A DNA stretch of 64,000 bases from Siphonodentalium dalli (GCA_032622095.1 CP136061.1:122274754-122338753), one strand, 5' to 3'. Counted from the stretch's first letter, positions 39,558 to 52,739 are shown. Numbers and translations are program-made. The notes: a model not told the origin generated them from the letters alone.

Positions 39558-40937
39558 GAATGAGAGTCAATGACACTGTAGGTCAACTCGGGAAGGAGTT
39601 TATTTTTTGCTGAGCAATGAATAGAATGATAAAGAAGAAGAAAGCTAAAAAGTTACAGTAAAGGTCTGGTATTGTGTAGATGAAATCATTTTCATTTCAA
39701 ACATTTCACCAATAAATGTGGGCTTGCTGAAGGGTGTGTGGATGGATTCAAATTTGAAATCAAAGATGGCTGCTGGCAGCCTATTTTATAATGAATTTCA
39801 GAAATAATTGATGGCTCCAATCTAGAGGTCACCCCAAAGATCCATATGTATTAAGTTTGGTGACAAACGGATGTGAGATGTGACGTGTAGGGTGTGCCAC
39901 AGGATTTAGTCATACATGAACAAAGAGTAAAATCCAAGATGGCCACTGGCAGCCATGTTTTTCAACAAATTTCGGAAATAGTCGATAGCTCCGATCTAGA
40001 GGTCACCTAAAAGATCCATATAAAGTTTGGTGATGATCGAATGAGGGATGTGCACGGTTTGTAGGGTGTGCCAAAGGATTTAGTCATGCAAAGAGTAATA
40101 TCCAAGATGGCTGCCGTCGACCAAGTTTTTCATCGAAAATCTTTAAATTCGATAGCTGATCTAGAGGTGATCCTAATCATGCCTGTAAATTTACAAAACA
40201 TTTCTTCGATATATGCGGGCTGCAGAGTGCCGATGGATTCAAATTTGAAATCCAAGATGGCTGCTGGGGGCCATGTTTGAAAAAAAATTCAGAAGTAATC
40301 GATGGCTCCCTTCTGTAGGTCACCCCGAAGATCAGTATAAAGTTTGGAGATGATCAGATGAGGGATGTGGCCTGTAGGGTGTGCCAAAGGATTTAGTCAT
40401 GCAAAGAGTAAAATCCAAGATGGCTGCTGGCTGCCATTTTGTTTTATCGAATTTCGGATATAATTAATGGCTCCCATCGAGAGGTCACTCAGAAGTTCTG
40501 TGTCAAGTTTGGTGATGATCGGATGAGGGATGTGGCCTGTAGGTTGTGCCAAATAATTTAGTCATGCAAAGAATAAAATTCAAGATGGCTGCTGGCAGCC
40601 ATGTTTTTCATTGACAATAGCTAAAATTTGACAGCTCCCATCTAGAGGTGATCCTAAACATGCCTGAAATTTTTTAATTTCTCCAATAAATATGAGCTGC
40701 AGGGTGTGCCGATGGATTCAAATTTGAAATGCAAAATGGCTGCTGCATGGTGGCCATGTTTTTAAACGAATTTCAGAAAAAAATCAATGGCTCCAATCTA
40801 GAGCTCACCCGAAGATCCATATGGAGTTTGATGGATGCGGCCTGCAGGGTGAGACAAAGGAAATTATTGACTGACGCAGGGATGACGGATCCCAACCCAT
40901 GTCAATAGCTCAAATTTTACAAAGTAAAGTTGAGCTA
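39558..40937 (+). mobile_element. Pearl-like element, subfamily Z, with tail
   Basis: Head GAGTCAATGACACTGTAGGTCAACT, about seven Z-type units, tail AAAGTAAAGTTGAGCTAAAAA. Confidence 0.82.
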
Positions 40938-41371
40938 AAAAGGAATATGCCTAACATTGATAAACCCTGCTTTGAATACTAAATCTATATATGTTGTCCT
41001 ATAAACAGTGCCCATAGGCCTCAATGAGCTATACTAGATTGTTTATTTTCCCATTTGCCAAGCAGCTGGTCATGAGAAGCTCGCAGACCGAAGGGTCATT
41101 ATATCATCATAGCACATGCATTTAGATTCTGTGGAGATTGTTGGGCTGGTCTGCAAGAATGATGCGTTTTATGACCCAAAACTAGTTGATAAACTAGAAA
41201 TCGAGAAGGGAAAAAACAGGTTATATTTAACAATTAAAATCAGTGGTCTGATAGATCTGCTGTACAACTGTATTAAATGATAAAAATTGTGGTTTCATAA
41301 TATTGAATGTGTATCATACATTGTTTCGATACAGTTTTTATTTCAATACCGACAATATTCAATATATTTAA

Positions 41372-41577
41372 ACCTTTCAGTGCCAAGTCCGATTTTTGTA
41401 TCAACCCATATTTCCTTGAAAAATTTTCAAATTTATTGATTATAATAAGTGATACATTGATGGAAAGAACTCTAAGAGCTCTTTCCATCAATGTATCACA
41501 TTATTATAATCAATAAATTTGAAAAATTATCAAGGAAATATGGGTTGATACAAAAATCAGACTTGGCACTGAAAGGG
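41372..41577. mobile_element. Family G, TTAA-flanked perfect-type palindrome
   Basis: 206 bases between TTAA 41368-41371 and 41578-41581, folding back almost completely around AACTCTAAGAGCTC. Ends ACCTTTCAGTGCC / GGCACTGAAAGGG. Confidence 0.87.
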
Positions 41578-41635
41578 TTAAATACAACCCAGCACTATCC
41601 TCAATCCAATTGTGGTTCATGAATATACCTATTAA

Positions 41636-41795
41636 CCCTTCCATGACTGGAGCGTCCTGACATTTTGAGAAAAACCCTGTGCCAATGCATTCTCTTTATA
41701 TTCAAGGCTCCCTATGGGACACTTGCATATATAAGAGAATGCATTGGCGCAGGATCTTTAATGCTGCACCAGCGCAGCTCCTGTCGTGAAATTAT
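41636..41795. mobile_element. MITE family C, single-hairpin copy
   Basis: TTAA 41632-41635, one hairpin, right end GCTCCTGTCGTGAAA without clear TTAA. Confidence 0.75.
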
Positions 41796-41799
41796 TAGA

Positions 41800-43468
41800 G
41801 ATCATTTACATCTGAAAGATAGAGAGCTCCTATGTAGTTATGGGACATTCGGATGGACGCACGGATGGAACCCATTTCTATATACCCCACAAATTTTGTT
41901 TGCAGGCGACAATGATTTATTTGTAGGGAAATTTAGTCACCTAGGCACCCTACATAGAGAGCTTCTAGGCCCACTCTCTTTAAATCTGTCCTTAATTGTT
42001 TTGATATAATAGAACTATATGCACTCATCCAGTCAGTGGAGTTAATCTAGTACAATGTTTGTATTGGTGATCAATATTGATTATGACCAAACGCAATACC
42101 TGCGGGAGATGGTGAACACTCCAGTGTGTGAAGCATAATAAACCTACTCAATGTTAACATGTATTTAATTTCATAATTTTGTTATCGATATTGGCAAGAC
42201 AAGCCGTCATTCTCATATATGAATTATATGCAATGCCTCTCGATGGTAGAATTAATGAATAATTTAGTCCATGAATGAATGACATAATATTAACATTTTA
42301 TTACATGATCCTACCCTTATTCCATTCAATAAACCTGTTCTATAAATTGGGATATTAAACGTTCGTTGCATAACAGGAAATAGTGCCAGTTGACCTTTGA
42401 CTTCTGGTTTGTCGTCTGTTTACATTCCATATGCTTCGTCTCAAAATACTATGGGTTCCAATATTTATTCCAACAATCTCTAATGAATGAAGAGTTTGAA
42501 AAATGATTTAATTAAATCTACGCCTTTATATAAGTCAAAGAGTCCTTATTTATCTGGGACTATTTCTTTACACGGGCAAATAACAAATAGTTAAGTGAAA
42601 CGTCATCGCAGGTACTTTTGAAGCCGACGTTAGTTTCACGTCCCGTTTGTTGATTTAAGATGTTTTATCTAGTTTTTGGACCATGTAATAAATAGAATCT
42701 ACAACTCTACCCCAGTTCATAGCGGAATTTACAAAGCTTGTCCATTAAATTAGGTCTGAACCTTGCCAAAGGCTCAGTCAAGACCTAATTTACTGGACTC
42801 ATTTTGCAAATTGTGCTATTAACTGGGGACTCATTTTGGTTCCTCTATTTCTATCATAGTTCAGATGTCATGTTTTCTGAAATGGTAGGACCATTGTGGG
42901 GTGATTGGACTTTTCTGCAATAAACAGTTTATTGTAACATTCCTACATTGATATATGGAAAAATACACTTAAAAGTTTTCCAAATTTCATGGATCTTAAT
43001 AACATAGATTACTTCTAATTGGTTGTCATTAATAAGAAATAGTACGTGGCCACCTATGCCTACACATACATTTGTAATTGCCAAAAGGTATGACACAGTT
43101 TAAATGAGAACTCTGCTTGTTATGTTGTAGTGATTACTGGCTTGTGGCAAATTGACAAATTACCTGTAATAACCTGGTATAATCCACTGAAAATGCCTCC
43201 AGCAAAATGTGATTTGAATTCTATATTTCCCACATATCCGAACCGCTTTGCTCTAAATTTGAACAGAAGCTCTTTGTTCATGCAATTTAATGGGTCAAAT
43301 TTCTTGGCTAATGATGCATTGGAGGTCGCTAGTGAAATGCAGTACCTTAATCCTCTTGTTAATATTCGATGTTATCGATGCATAATGATTTTACCTCCCA
43401 TGATAACTTCAATGCAAATTTGAAATGAGTTCGACAAATTATTTTATAAGAAAAAAAGGTAAAGAGTT
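41800..43468. other. Unassigned flank
   Basis: No gene recognised. TTAGGTCTGAACCTTG and its inverse near 42750-42795 form a short foldback. Confidence 0.45.
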
Positions 43469-43469
43469 G

Positions 43470-43580
43470 TTAGGCCAATCCATTCTCTTATATATGCGAG
43501 ACGACCTATAGGTCGACTCGCATATATAAGAGAATGCATTGGCACATGGTCTTTAATGACAGCTCCCGTCATGAAAGGTT
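43470..43580. mobile_element. Chimeric A/C hairpin element
   Basis: The hairpin tip is A-type (CGACC TATA GGTCG) while the right end (AGCTCCCGTCATGAAAGG) is C-type. Confidence 0.75.
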
Positions 43581-44439
43581 TAATGTGAACAGAAAATGTC
43601 TCAAACATTATGTGCACCTTTTTTAATTTTCTTTCTCTGATTGTCCTTTGGTGACCCCATAAACTAAAGATTCGCTGACCAGAACATAATTATCTTAAGT
43701 GGTCAAGAATCTTAAATATTAACAAAGAATTAATGGTGACATCTCCGCTAAGTTTCAAAATTACAAAACGTGACAAATGCCCCAGGTAAAGGCAGGTTTA
43801 TTGTTACCTAGGCTAAGGTCTAAAAAAAATAGCGATGTTTCTGGTAACAGAGGGAAAAAGTAAGGGCGGGTAGACAATTTTTTAAATTTTTTTTTAAACA
43901 CCCATATGGAATATATTCATTCTGAACATATGCCTCTGGTAGCACAAATGTAACAGGATACATGAGGTATTGGGTAGTTTTTTTGTTTTTTTTTAAATCC
44001 CGAAATCATTGCAGATCAGCATAATTTTACTACTTGTATCATCCGAGATGATTTTTTTTTTGGTTTCAGTTTTTGCTTTATTAACTTTTTTTTACTGGGG
44101 GAGGGAGGGTCGATAATAATAGTAAGAGTGGAGGTTAGAGCCTGAAGCCGCCATTGCACGCTGCCGCCTCCAGCCATACAGTCGAATTACCCATACACTG
44201 CCGGTAGCGACTTGAGTCGAAATCGGGTACATGCTGACAGCAGGACGGGTACATGTGGTGTAAATATGGCCGTCCAGTGAATATGACGCATATGAGTTCT
44301 AGTGATGGGCACATACATGACATTTTTATAAGTTCCAGACTATATAACACTAGGAAACGTGTGAGATTGTGCAGATAAGAGGCATTCTCTGTATATAGGA
44401 CTATATAACATGAACCGTTATATAAGGGCACTTGGTGAT

Positions 44440-45050
44440 GTCATGGTCACGTGGTCTTTTCATAGGTCACGTGTGTATCTCTAGCTATCACATTTTTACC
44501 AATAATATAAAATGGAAACTCAAATACAACAACCTACCCAATATGATATGTTCATCAAATGCTAATAACATGATGAAGTCGGAAAATACCCAAAACATAT
44601 GGCCATACTAGTGTTATATGTAGATCCAAGATGGCTACCAAGGTCACGTGACCAATTTGAGGTGGCCTATTGGCTCCAACATATCAACATGTCTATATGG
44701 TCCAACAACAGAAGTCAGACATTTACAATATATTGAAATGTTAATGCAATACCCGCACCTATACATGTGTGTACATGGTATATGTGACCACTCACGCATA
44801 GGTTCATGGTAATCACCACGGTCACGTGACCTATGCAAATTTGGGTATATATAGCACATTTTGTACGGGTATGGGTCCCTCCATGAAAGATGACAACTAA
44901 CGTGAGAAATAAATGTTGAGAATGACCAATTTCTGGCAATTTTCTGCTTCGATAGCACCCATATATACCCATATATGCATGCATGAATAGGCATCAAACA
45001 CAGCCATTAGTGTGTAAACCAAGATGGCCGCCAAGGTCACGTGACCTCTA
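44440..45050. promoter_or_regulatory. Cluster of five CACGTG sites, three as GGTCACGTGACC
   Basis: CACGTG at 44448, 44468, 44645, 44823 and 45038. Two have the same upstream context (CCAAGATGGCYRCCAAGGTCACGTGACC in type), so part of the cluster is a duplicated unit. The sites fit bHLH-ZIP factors (USF/TFE class); function is unproved. Confidence 0.5.
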
Positions 45051-45177
45051 TGGTGGTGGCGTGAGTTGTTATGAACTTGCGATACACCCATAATGTATTC
45101 TATACATTGTATACATGTATTGTATGCTTGGCAGTGGGGAATCCGTCTGTGGTGCTGAGTGGCAGTGAAAGAGTTAA

Positions 45178-46229
45178 AGTATAAATTGTTTATTTCGACA
45201 CGACTCAAGTCTCAGACATCGCTGAAATTTGTCAATATATGCACATAACCTGTAGAAGAGAATAGAAAATAGTTTGAAATATTATATATCGGATTCAGCA
45301 TTCAATGATGCATGCATATATCGCAAGATGCCAGTGATGATAGCCGTCTGATGTCGACAGAAGTCCCAATGTAACTTATACCGATTATATAGATGGGAAA
45401 CTACATAGTACATCCCTGCCAGTCCTTTACTGAGTCCTTCATGTATTTCGCCATAATGGAAAAGCCCAACACCAGAAGAATACGCGTGGTCTGGAATTCT
45501 ACGGGTTCACAACAAACGCCAAAACAAGCGGGTGTCTATAACCGGGGATTAGGAAAATTTCGGAAACGAAATACGCTGTATGATAACGTCTCAGCCGGCT
45601 GTGCCGCCATATTTCGTCAGCCACGAATGTCGCGACTGAGCCGGCTTAGCTAGATAACCAGCCACGAAAATTGGTTGAGCCAGCCGTGAAAACTAGTTGT
45701 CGTGGCTTCGGGGTCTAGTGGAGGTTTGGACTATAAAGGGGTGTGTTGGTTACCGGAAACATTACTATTTTTTAAGGCCTAGATAAACCACTTCCTGTGA
45801 TAACTTACTATATATTTAATGGGATAACCATGATACATGATGATCGAGTACTTATCAGTCATTTCTAATTGCCGTCATCAATGGGATTTGATGGTGGTCA
45901 AGAGTAAAGAATTTACCTCAATCACCAACAAATTATGAATGAATGATGTTATTTTAATGGGTAGAGACAGAAAAATATGTCAAAGCCATTCATAGAAAAA
46001 TCAGGAATGTTCAAAAATATAGCCTAAAATCAATATCAGAGATATTATTACAAAGAGAATGACCAACAATTATTTAGCATAAATTATTATGTATGAAAAG
46101 TGATCGATATTATCACAAATCCTTATATGGCAACGTCTAATAAGTCAGTTATCATTGTTACATGCTGCACACCATGAGACTAGTTATTTATCTTTGGTAG
46201 GACCCAAACTCGACAAATTCAAAATATTA
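45178..46229. other. Unassigned flank with a CpG-rich patch
   Basis: 45470-45720 is CpG-rich, with an 86-codon plus frame (45393-45653) and AGCCGGCT repeats; no homology and no donor, so not called as a gene. Confidence 0.4.
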
Positions 46230-46233
46230 TTAA

Positions 46234-46472
46234 CCCTTCCTGAAATACGAAAACCATGTGCCAATGCATTCTCTTATATATGCGAGTCTCCCATAGGGAG
46301 CCTCGCATATAGAAAAGAATACATTGGCCTAACAATATTTACCTTAACCTTATAAGCCAGTGCATTCTCTTATATATGCGAGGCTCCCTATGGGAGATTC
46401 GCATATATATAAATTAAATGCATTGGCACAGGGTCTTTAATGCTGCACCAGCGCAGCTCCCGTCTGAAAGGG
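46234..46472. mobile_element. MITE family C, full copy
   Basis: TTAA 46230-46233 and 46473-46476; two hairpins with TCCC ATA GGGA tips. Confidence 0.88.
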
Positions 46473-47002
46473 TTAAATTTTGATTGGTGCTAATAAGATT
46501 TTAATGCCTATAGAGCCAATTGATAACCAGCCGCCACAAATACTTAACCTACAATTTCAAATAATATCTGACCTGACTGAGTTGGGAGGAGTAAGATATA
46601 AATAGAGGTGTCCCATCCTAATGGTGCCTCCCATCCTAGTTGGGCATCCCATCCTAATGGGACTAAACTAAAGATAAGCCATTTCCCTCTTATTGGCACT
46701 TGGGCTACAAATGGGGCAGCTATGTATATTGATGTATTTCTATGTCAAAGACAATAACTCTGCTATTACAAATATAACAGCGGAGCGAGCAAGATGTAAA
46801 AAAATATATATTTGGAAGTTACATTCTGTCATCATTGATCATTGCATATATACCGGTACATACTAGTACATACATGTATACTATATAAAGTCAATAATAT
46901 GCAATACACTGAACAATTAGTACATCATGCATTCACTCATTATCAGTCATAACAAATCCAATTTCCTGCTTCCCAATTCTATACAATGTTACGACACCTT
47001 AA

Positions 47003-47077
47003 CCCTTTTCATGATGGGAGCTTCCTGATTTTTTTGCGAAAACCCTGTGCCAATGCATTTTCTTATATATGTGAGTT
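47003..47077. mobile_element. MITE family C, one end
   Basis: TTAA 46999-47002, C end and half a hairpin, then unrelated sequence. Confidence 0.7.
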
Positions 47078-47360
47078 GATTATCGTCATCATTTTAAATA
47101 GAGTGGGGCAATATATGATTAGCTAATGGAGATATTGGTTTGCGGTTAATATCATTATCTCAGCCGCCAGGCCATATCATGACATCAGTTTGGTGGGTTG
47201 AAGATAGGGCTAATTTCACTCCACGACACACACAGGAACAACTGAACTATGGGAAGCAACTGACAATTTCGACCAGATACAAACCAAATTATCTTCCCAG
47301 TAGTTCACAAACTACACTTATCATGATTCAAACTAGCCTTTGTCATTGCAGTACAGCTTA

Positions 47361-47499
47361 CAGTAATGCCCTAATTAATCGACTCCTTAACCACAGCAGA
47401 ATTATGGGTAATTTTTCAGGATTTAGTCGGAAATATGGCTTGTTGCCATTCATCGGAAAGCTTAAGGAGTTAAGGAGTTGATTAATTAGGAATTTACTG
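47361..47499. mobile_element. MITE family B, internally deleted
   Basis: Left arm intact to the hairpin; most of the right arm missing. Confidence 0.8.
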
Positions 47500-47504
47500 T
47501 ATGT

Positions 47505-48664
47505 TGGTCTAATATGCCATGCACCTTACAACTGAGCCAGCTGGGAGGGAGTCACTTGTGGATTAATTAGTATACAATTTGTTAACACACTTCGGGTAGC
47601 TCTGCATCCAAATGATACTCGTCGACAAAATCGCTCCCTTTAAGGTGGGCAGGAGAATGGTGAATCAGGGATTCCTGTGGCTTACACTTGAGACATTTGA
47701 CAACATTGAGCTATAAAACACAAGATCGTGACAGCGTGAACCGAGAGGAGGTGTGATCCAACGGAGCCTTTAAACAAACACAATCACTGCGCATGTAACA
47801 AATGTAATTGGAAAACAAATACCCTTTGAAGGGCGATACAATAGAACAGAATCTTAAATTGAAATCTGACACATCTGAAAATCTATTTTTGTTGATTTTC
47901 TTACTCTTGCCACAATATGTCAGAGCCAATTTGACAACAGGTGTGCTTGGATAATTTATTGACTTAATTGGTCAATTTTTTAGAAGTTAATTGTAAAATA
48001 ACCAGAACGGACCATCTAAATCTTCAAGTGACCAATTTTTAATGGGCATTTCCATGCAAATCTCCACAGTAAAAGTTACAAAGTTAAAAATATTTCTGGG
48101 TGTGACTGTGTGCGATATTGAAAACAATCATGGCTTGAAATTTGTTCCATTAGATAGTTGGTCCATTTATTTTTAAATTCTATATTTATTTTCCAAAACT
48201 AGACCAATTAATTCCAGAAAAAAATTCTCAAAAATAAATTTATAGCAAAAATTAGCAGTTTAGTAAGTTCAGCTGCCAGTTAAATGCTATGTCTGTTAAA
48301 TGATATGGTTACTTTAGTTCCCAGACAACTTCTTCATATTTAACGTATGCTGCGAAGATTTGCATGGAAATCCCCATTCAAAATCGGTCAATTGACAAGT
48401 TGACCTCCCCCTTAATACGGCCATGGCTCTTATTAAATTTGCTTTTTAAAAATTGGGAAGCCAGTGTAAAAATAACTTTGGTTTATAGTAAAACAATTAA
48501 AGGTATCAACCTTCTCCAGGCAATCATATAAATATATAAATATAGAAGTTTCAAAAGATCTTAAGTTTTAACTCGAGTTCAGTCCAATAAAGTGAAGAGA
48601 GATTGCACAGAAACTTAATTTCACATGGAAATCACTCTGCTGCACGTAAAAACCACAAGCCCCA
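47505..48664. other. Unassigned flank
   Basis: Nothing recognised. Confidence 0.5.
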
Positions 48665-48668
48665 TTAA

Positions 48669-48909
48669 CCATTCCATGATTGGAGCTTGCTGAAAGTTTG
48701 CAAAAACCCTGTGCCAATGCATTCTCTTATACATGCGAGTCTCCCATAAGTAGCATTGCATTATGGGAGACTTCGCATATATAAGAGAATACATTGGCCT
48801 AACAATATTTACCTCGACATTGTAAGCCAGTGCATTCTCTTATATATAAGAGAATGCACTGGCACAGGATCTTTAATTCTGCACCAGCGCAGCTACAGTC
48901 ATGAAAGGG
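48669..48909. mobile_element. MITE family C, full copy
   Basis: TTAA 48665-48668 and 48910-48913; the second hairpin has lost its tip and become a short perfect palindrome. Confidence 0.85.
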
Positions 48910-49210
48910 TTAAGCAACTTACCAACTTACCCAGATATACAAATCAGGTTACCATCACTTTTTGTGGATAAAAAATCCGCAGTTGTAATTTGAACCAGCT
49001 TCGATCTTGCTGGATGGTTAATGACAGCCACTGTGCTGTGCACCTTACTGACAGAGCCAGAAGGGGCGCCATCTAACAATAGAGTCTTTACAAATTTGGC
49101 TGGGTGTGTACTTTTCCTGCCTGGGAAGGGCTATTATTCAAAGAGAGATGTTTAAAATTGTGCATTTTACAGCGGCTTTATAACCAGCCTTCAATACTGA
49201 TTCCATCATA

Positions 49211-49423
49211 CAGTAATGCTATAAGTAATCGACTCCATAACCACAGCAGAATTATGGGTAAATTTTCAGGATTTAGTCGGAAATATGGCTTGTTGCCATT
49301 CATTAGAAAGCTCTCGGGGAGAGCTTTCTGATGAATGGCAACAAGCCATATTTCCGACTAAATCCTGAAAAGTTACCCATAATTCTGCTGTGGTTATGGA
49401 ATCGATTACTTAGGGCATTACTG
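49211..49423. mobile_element. MITE family B, full copy
   Basis: Same palindrome, TA-flanked. Confidence 0.88.
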
Positions 49424-49742
49424 TAGTTATTTGGTTTAAGAGGGAGGTAAAGTGGCAACATTGAAATGGGGAATTCAGGGTTAATTTCCAAGACAAGATT
49501 ACTCGATAATTACAAACCATAGAATAGCACTTCATGTCTTGTTGGAATGTTTGAGCATATATCTAGTGACAATGCAAAGCAGATTTTTCATTTTATGCTT
49601 TATTTGATGGAAATATTATAAACAATGATAAACAATGGTGACCTACTTTTTAATAATGTCCAATAATATTCAACCTGGAATGAAAATAAAAATTCTGCTT
49701 CGCGTTGTCACTAGATAAGTCTTCAAACTTTTCTAAAAGGTA

Positions 49743-49859
49743 CAGTATTGCACTGAGAGCTTTCTGATGAATGGCAACAAGCCATATTTCCGACTAAATC
49801 CTGAAAAGTTACCCATAATTCTGCTGTGGTTAAGAAGTCGATTACTTAGGGCATTACTG
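49743..49859. mobile_element. MITE family B, left arm deleted
   Basis: Outer left bases joined to the hairpin centre and a full right arm. Confidence 0.8.
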
Positions 49860-50249
49860 TATGATATGGTCACCTGCACTTTGTATTAAGGTTTGATCAA
49901 TCTTTTCTAAAAAATTAACACTGAATTCCCCATTCAAATATTGCCACTTTACCTCCCTTTTAAACAATATTTTATTTTCTTCCCAAAGATATAATAATGT
50001 GACATGAAACCAATATGTATATGGAGAATTGAAGGTAGGGTCAGGATTTGGCAACAAGCATTAGATGGTTAATATATATATAGAGCCATCTCCTCAAAAT
50101 ATATATTTAAAATGTGTCACAAAAATGGAAGTTCATCGTTCCTGTATTTCCAGCTCAAGATCTGAACATTCCTGGGTTCAATTTTGAAGAAAAAACATGG
50201 AAATATTTAATCTTAGTGATATTGTACAAGGGAACAGAAGAGTTATTTA

Positions 50250-50547
50250 TTTATTGGGGTTAACTTCGCTTTCAGCAGCCAGGACGATATCACAACGTTG
50301 GTAGTTTTATTGCTTGAGGGAAATTCCGTGCACTAAGGTAAATCTAGCAGTGATTTCATTGGCTGTTGACAATGTGAACATTGACCTGTTGTGCGCGGCA
50401 AAACCACTGACCATTGGCAAGTAATGGCAACTCCCACAGATAGCGATATGGGATACAAAGTCAGCGGGAATTGAACCCATATCGCCAGCATTGGAGAGTG
50501 AGTCGTCTGGAGCAGAGCCCCTTACCAACTGAGCCACAGAGGTCCCC
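50250..50547 (-). mobile_element. tRNA-derived SINE
   Basis: The minus strand begins GGGGACCTCTGTGGCTCAGTTGG, with an A-box-like TGGCTCAGTTGG and a B-box GGTTCAATTCC about 60 bases later, then a ~200-base body ending GTCCTGGCTGCTGAAAGC. Head and length fit a metazoan tRNA-type SINE. It is not a working tRNA: the head has no full cloverleaf that I can fold. The apparent open frame is an artefact. Confidence 0.8.
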
Positions 50548-50958
50548 TAACAGAAGAGTTAAAGAAATGTATAACTGACAAGTTTATAATTAATAAACAA
50601 GATTACTATAAAGTAATCAGAACTACAGGGTCAATGAGGTCACTTACCTGTAAATCAAATAGCCTGGGTCCAGAGACCACTTTTAACAGCCTGATAAATC
50701 ACCCTATTTTATGAACAGAGAACACCTGTCTCTAGCTCTATCTCATCTGGCCATAGATGAAAGGAGAAACAATCTGTGTGCAACAGGACACACACAATAA
50801 AGAACAAGATAAAGCTGATCAGTTAATTACAGGTAAAATACCTGTCCTCACTCACCTGAGGTTGTGATCTCACGGGTACAGTTAATGCCAAAATAATACA
50901 ACCATCATGTTTTAGAGTCTTTTGCTCTCACAATTGTAATGTTTCAAATGTAGATGAG

Positions 50959-51263
50959 CAAGCCTGCAAATAGTGTGTCTGATATTTACAGAATGAGGTC
51001 ACCTCGATTATGCATTTTATCTTCTGCAAATTAGGGGATATAGAAACTTCCCAGTAGGGAAACAGTAACTAAAAACAATGTTAATTTGAAATTATAGATA
51101 CTTCCCAGAAAATGAGACCTAAGCAGAATGAGTTCCCCAGAGGGTAAATTTGGTGATGTTAGCCCACTGTGCACAGTGGGCTAGCGCACAGTGGGCTAGC
51201 ATCTCAAAATTCACCCTCTGGGGACCTCATTCTGCAATGACAGACACACTATTTGCAGACTTG
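50959..51263. mobile_element. Foldback family H, left hairpin deleted
   Basis: Ends CAAGCCTGCAAATAG / CTATTTGCAGACTTG; right hairpin has a short duplication (CAGTGGGCTAGC repeated). Confidence 0.8.
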
Positions 51264-51774
51264 AAGGTGAGGCTTTCAGAAATAACATTTTTAAATTTTA
51301 GTTGAAGACTGTCAACATGAACACTAACTTCAAGCTATATTGTCACAAGTTAAATTTATGACAATTGATCTGAAAAATTATGAACTGAATCTTAGTTACA
51401 GAAATCTAGGATAAATTAAATTTAATGATACTATCGGTGTTTAATACCGTCCATTAAGACTTTTCCCCCCCTCCACCCCACCACAACATACAATGTGAAC
51501 ATTGACTATAAATAATTCTATGTGAAAAAAACCAATAACTCTCCACAAAATGTTAAATGTATCAATAAATCACTCCGCTTCACCTGGGACTACATGGGAC
51601 TAAATATAGTCATATGTTATATTAGTCCAAGGCTTCACATAGAAAGCCTAAAAACCCGCCCCACCCTGGGACCAAGTAATTATAAAATAACAGCTGATTT
51701 GCCCGACTTCGTCCGAGCTATTTTGGGATTTCTTTGTGATCGCCTCCATCTGGAAACAAATACTGTTTGATCCA

Positions 51775-52085
51775 TCCAGAAACATGCCTATATGTGTGTA
51801 TATGAGCAAGGTCAAGTACACGGTCGCACATGAAATTGGACCCGCCTATATTGTTCCCAGGATCAAAGTAGGCCTACATACCAAATTTGAGTCGGATCGG
51901 TCGAGGTCCAGAAACATGCCTATATGAGCGAGGTCAAGGAAACGGTCGCACGTGAAATTGGACCCACCCATATTGTTTCCTGGATCAAATTAGGCCTACA
52001 TACCAAATTTGAGTCAGATCGGTCGAGCAGTTTTCGAGTCTATAACACACACACATACATACACACATACAGACAGAAGTTGCAA
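51775..52085. repeat. ~130-base tandem units plus CA microsatellite
   Basis: AACATGCCTATATG starts at about 51781 and 51911; AAATTTGAGTCGGATCGGTC repeats; (CA)n-rich tail at 52047-52072. Confidence 0.82.
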
Positions 52086-52313
52086 AATATATAATATGTA
52101 AGCAGTTGACAAACCTGCCCAGATACATGTACATGAATCAGGTTAACTTCCCTTCAATTGGTTCACAACCCCGAGCTGATCAGGAATCAGCTTCACCATC
52201 AACTGATTATGATGGTTTAATGTGTAATTACGCACCTAACCAACTGAACGACTGGGAAAACCAAGTGGTTTTGGTTGCTTGAAATCAAACCAGTTTTCTA
52301 TGACAGGATGGTT

Positions 52314-52739
52314 TATGTCGGTGTATTGTCTTGTGCACCTTACTGACTAAGTCACCGTAACCCCCTAATCGGATATGGTATCATTAAATATAAGACCGAC
52401 ATGTCTGGTGGAATGTCTACAGTAATGCCCTAAGTAATCGACTCTTTAGCCACAGCAGATTTTTGGGTAACTTTTCAGGATTTAGTCGGAAATATGGCTT
52501 GTTGCCATTCATCAGAAAGCTCTCGGCGAGAGCTTTCCGATGAATGGCAGCAAGCCATATTTCCGACTAAATCCTGAAAAGTTACCCATAATTCTGCTGT
52601 GGTTAAGAAGTCGATTAATTAGAGCATTACTGTATGTCGGTATATTGTCTTGTGCACCTTACTGACTAAGTCACCGTAACCCCCTAATCGGATATGGTAT
52701 AATTAAATATAAGACCGACGTGTCTGGCGGAATGTCTAC
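52314..52739. repeat. ~107-base direct repeat flanking a family B MITE
   Basis: Copies at 52314-52419 and 52633-52739, differing at a few bases (TGTATTG/TATATTG, GACATGT/GACGTGT). Confidence 0.88.
52420..52632. mobile_element. MITE family B, between two copies of a ~107-base direct repeat
   Basis: Full palindrome flanked by TA; the sequence before (52314-52419) and after (52633-52739) is the same ~107-base unit. Confidence 0.88.

Noticed and set aside
44085-45173. A 1.1-kb TTAA element spanning the CACGTG cluster (TTAA at 44081 and 45174)
   Set aside because: The right end (AGTGAAAGAG) resembles element X but the left end does not match, so the boundaries are not supported.
45393-45653. 86-codon plus frame in a CpG-rich patch
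   Set aside because: No homology, no splice donor, ends in a repetitive AGCCGGCT tract; kept only as a note in the flank entry.
50307-50537. 76-codon minus frame MAQLVRGSAPDD
   Set aside because: Lies inside the tRNA-derived SINE; the A and B boxes explain the sequence.
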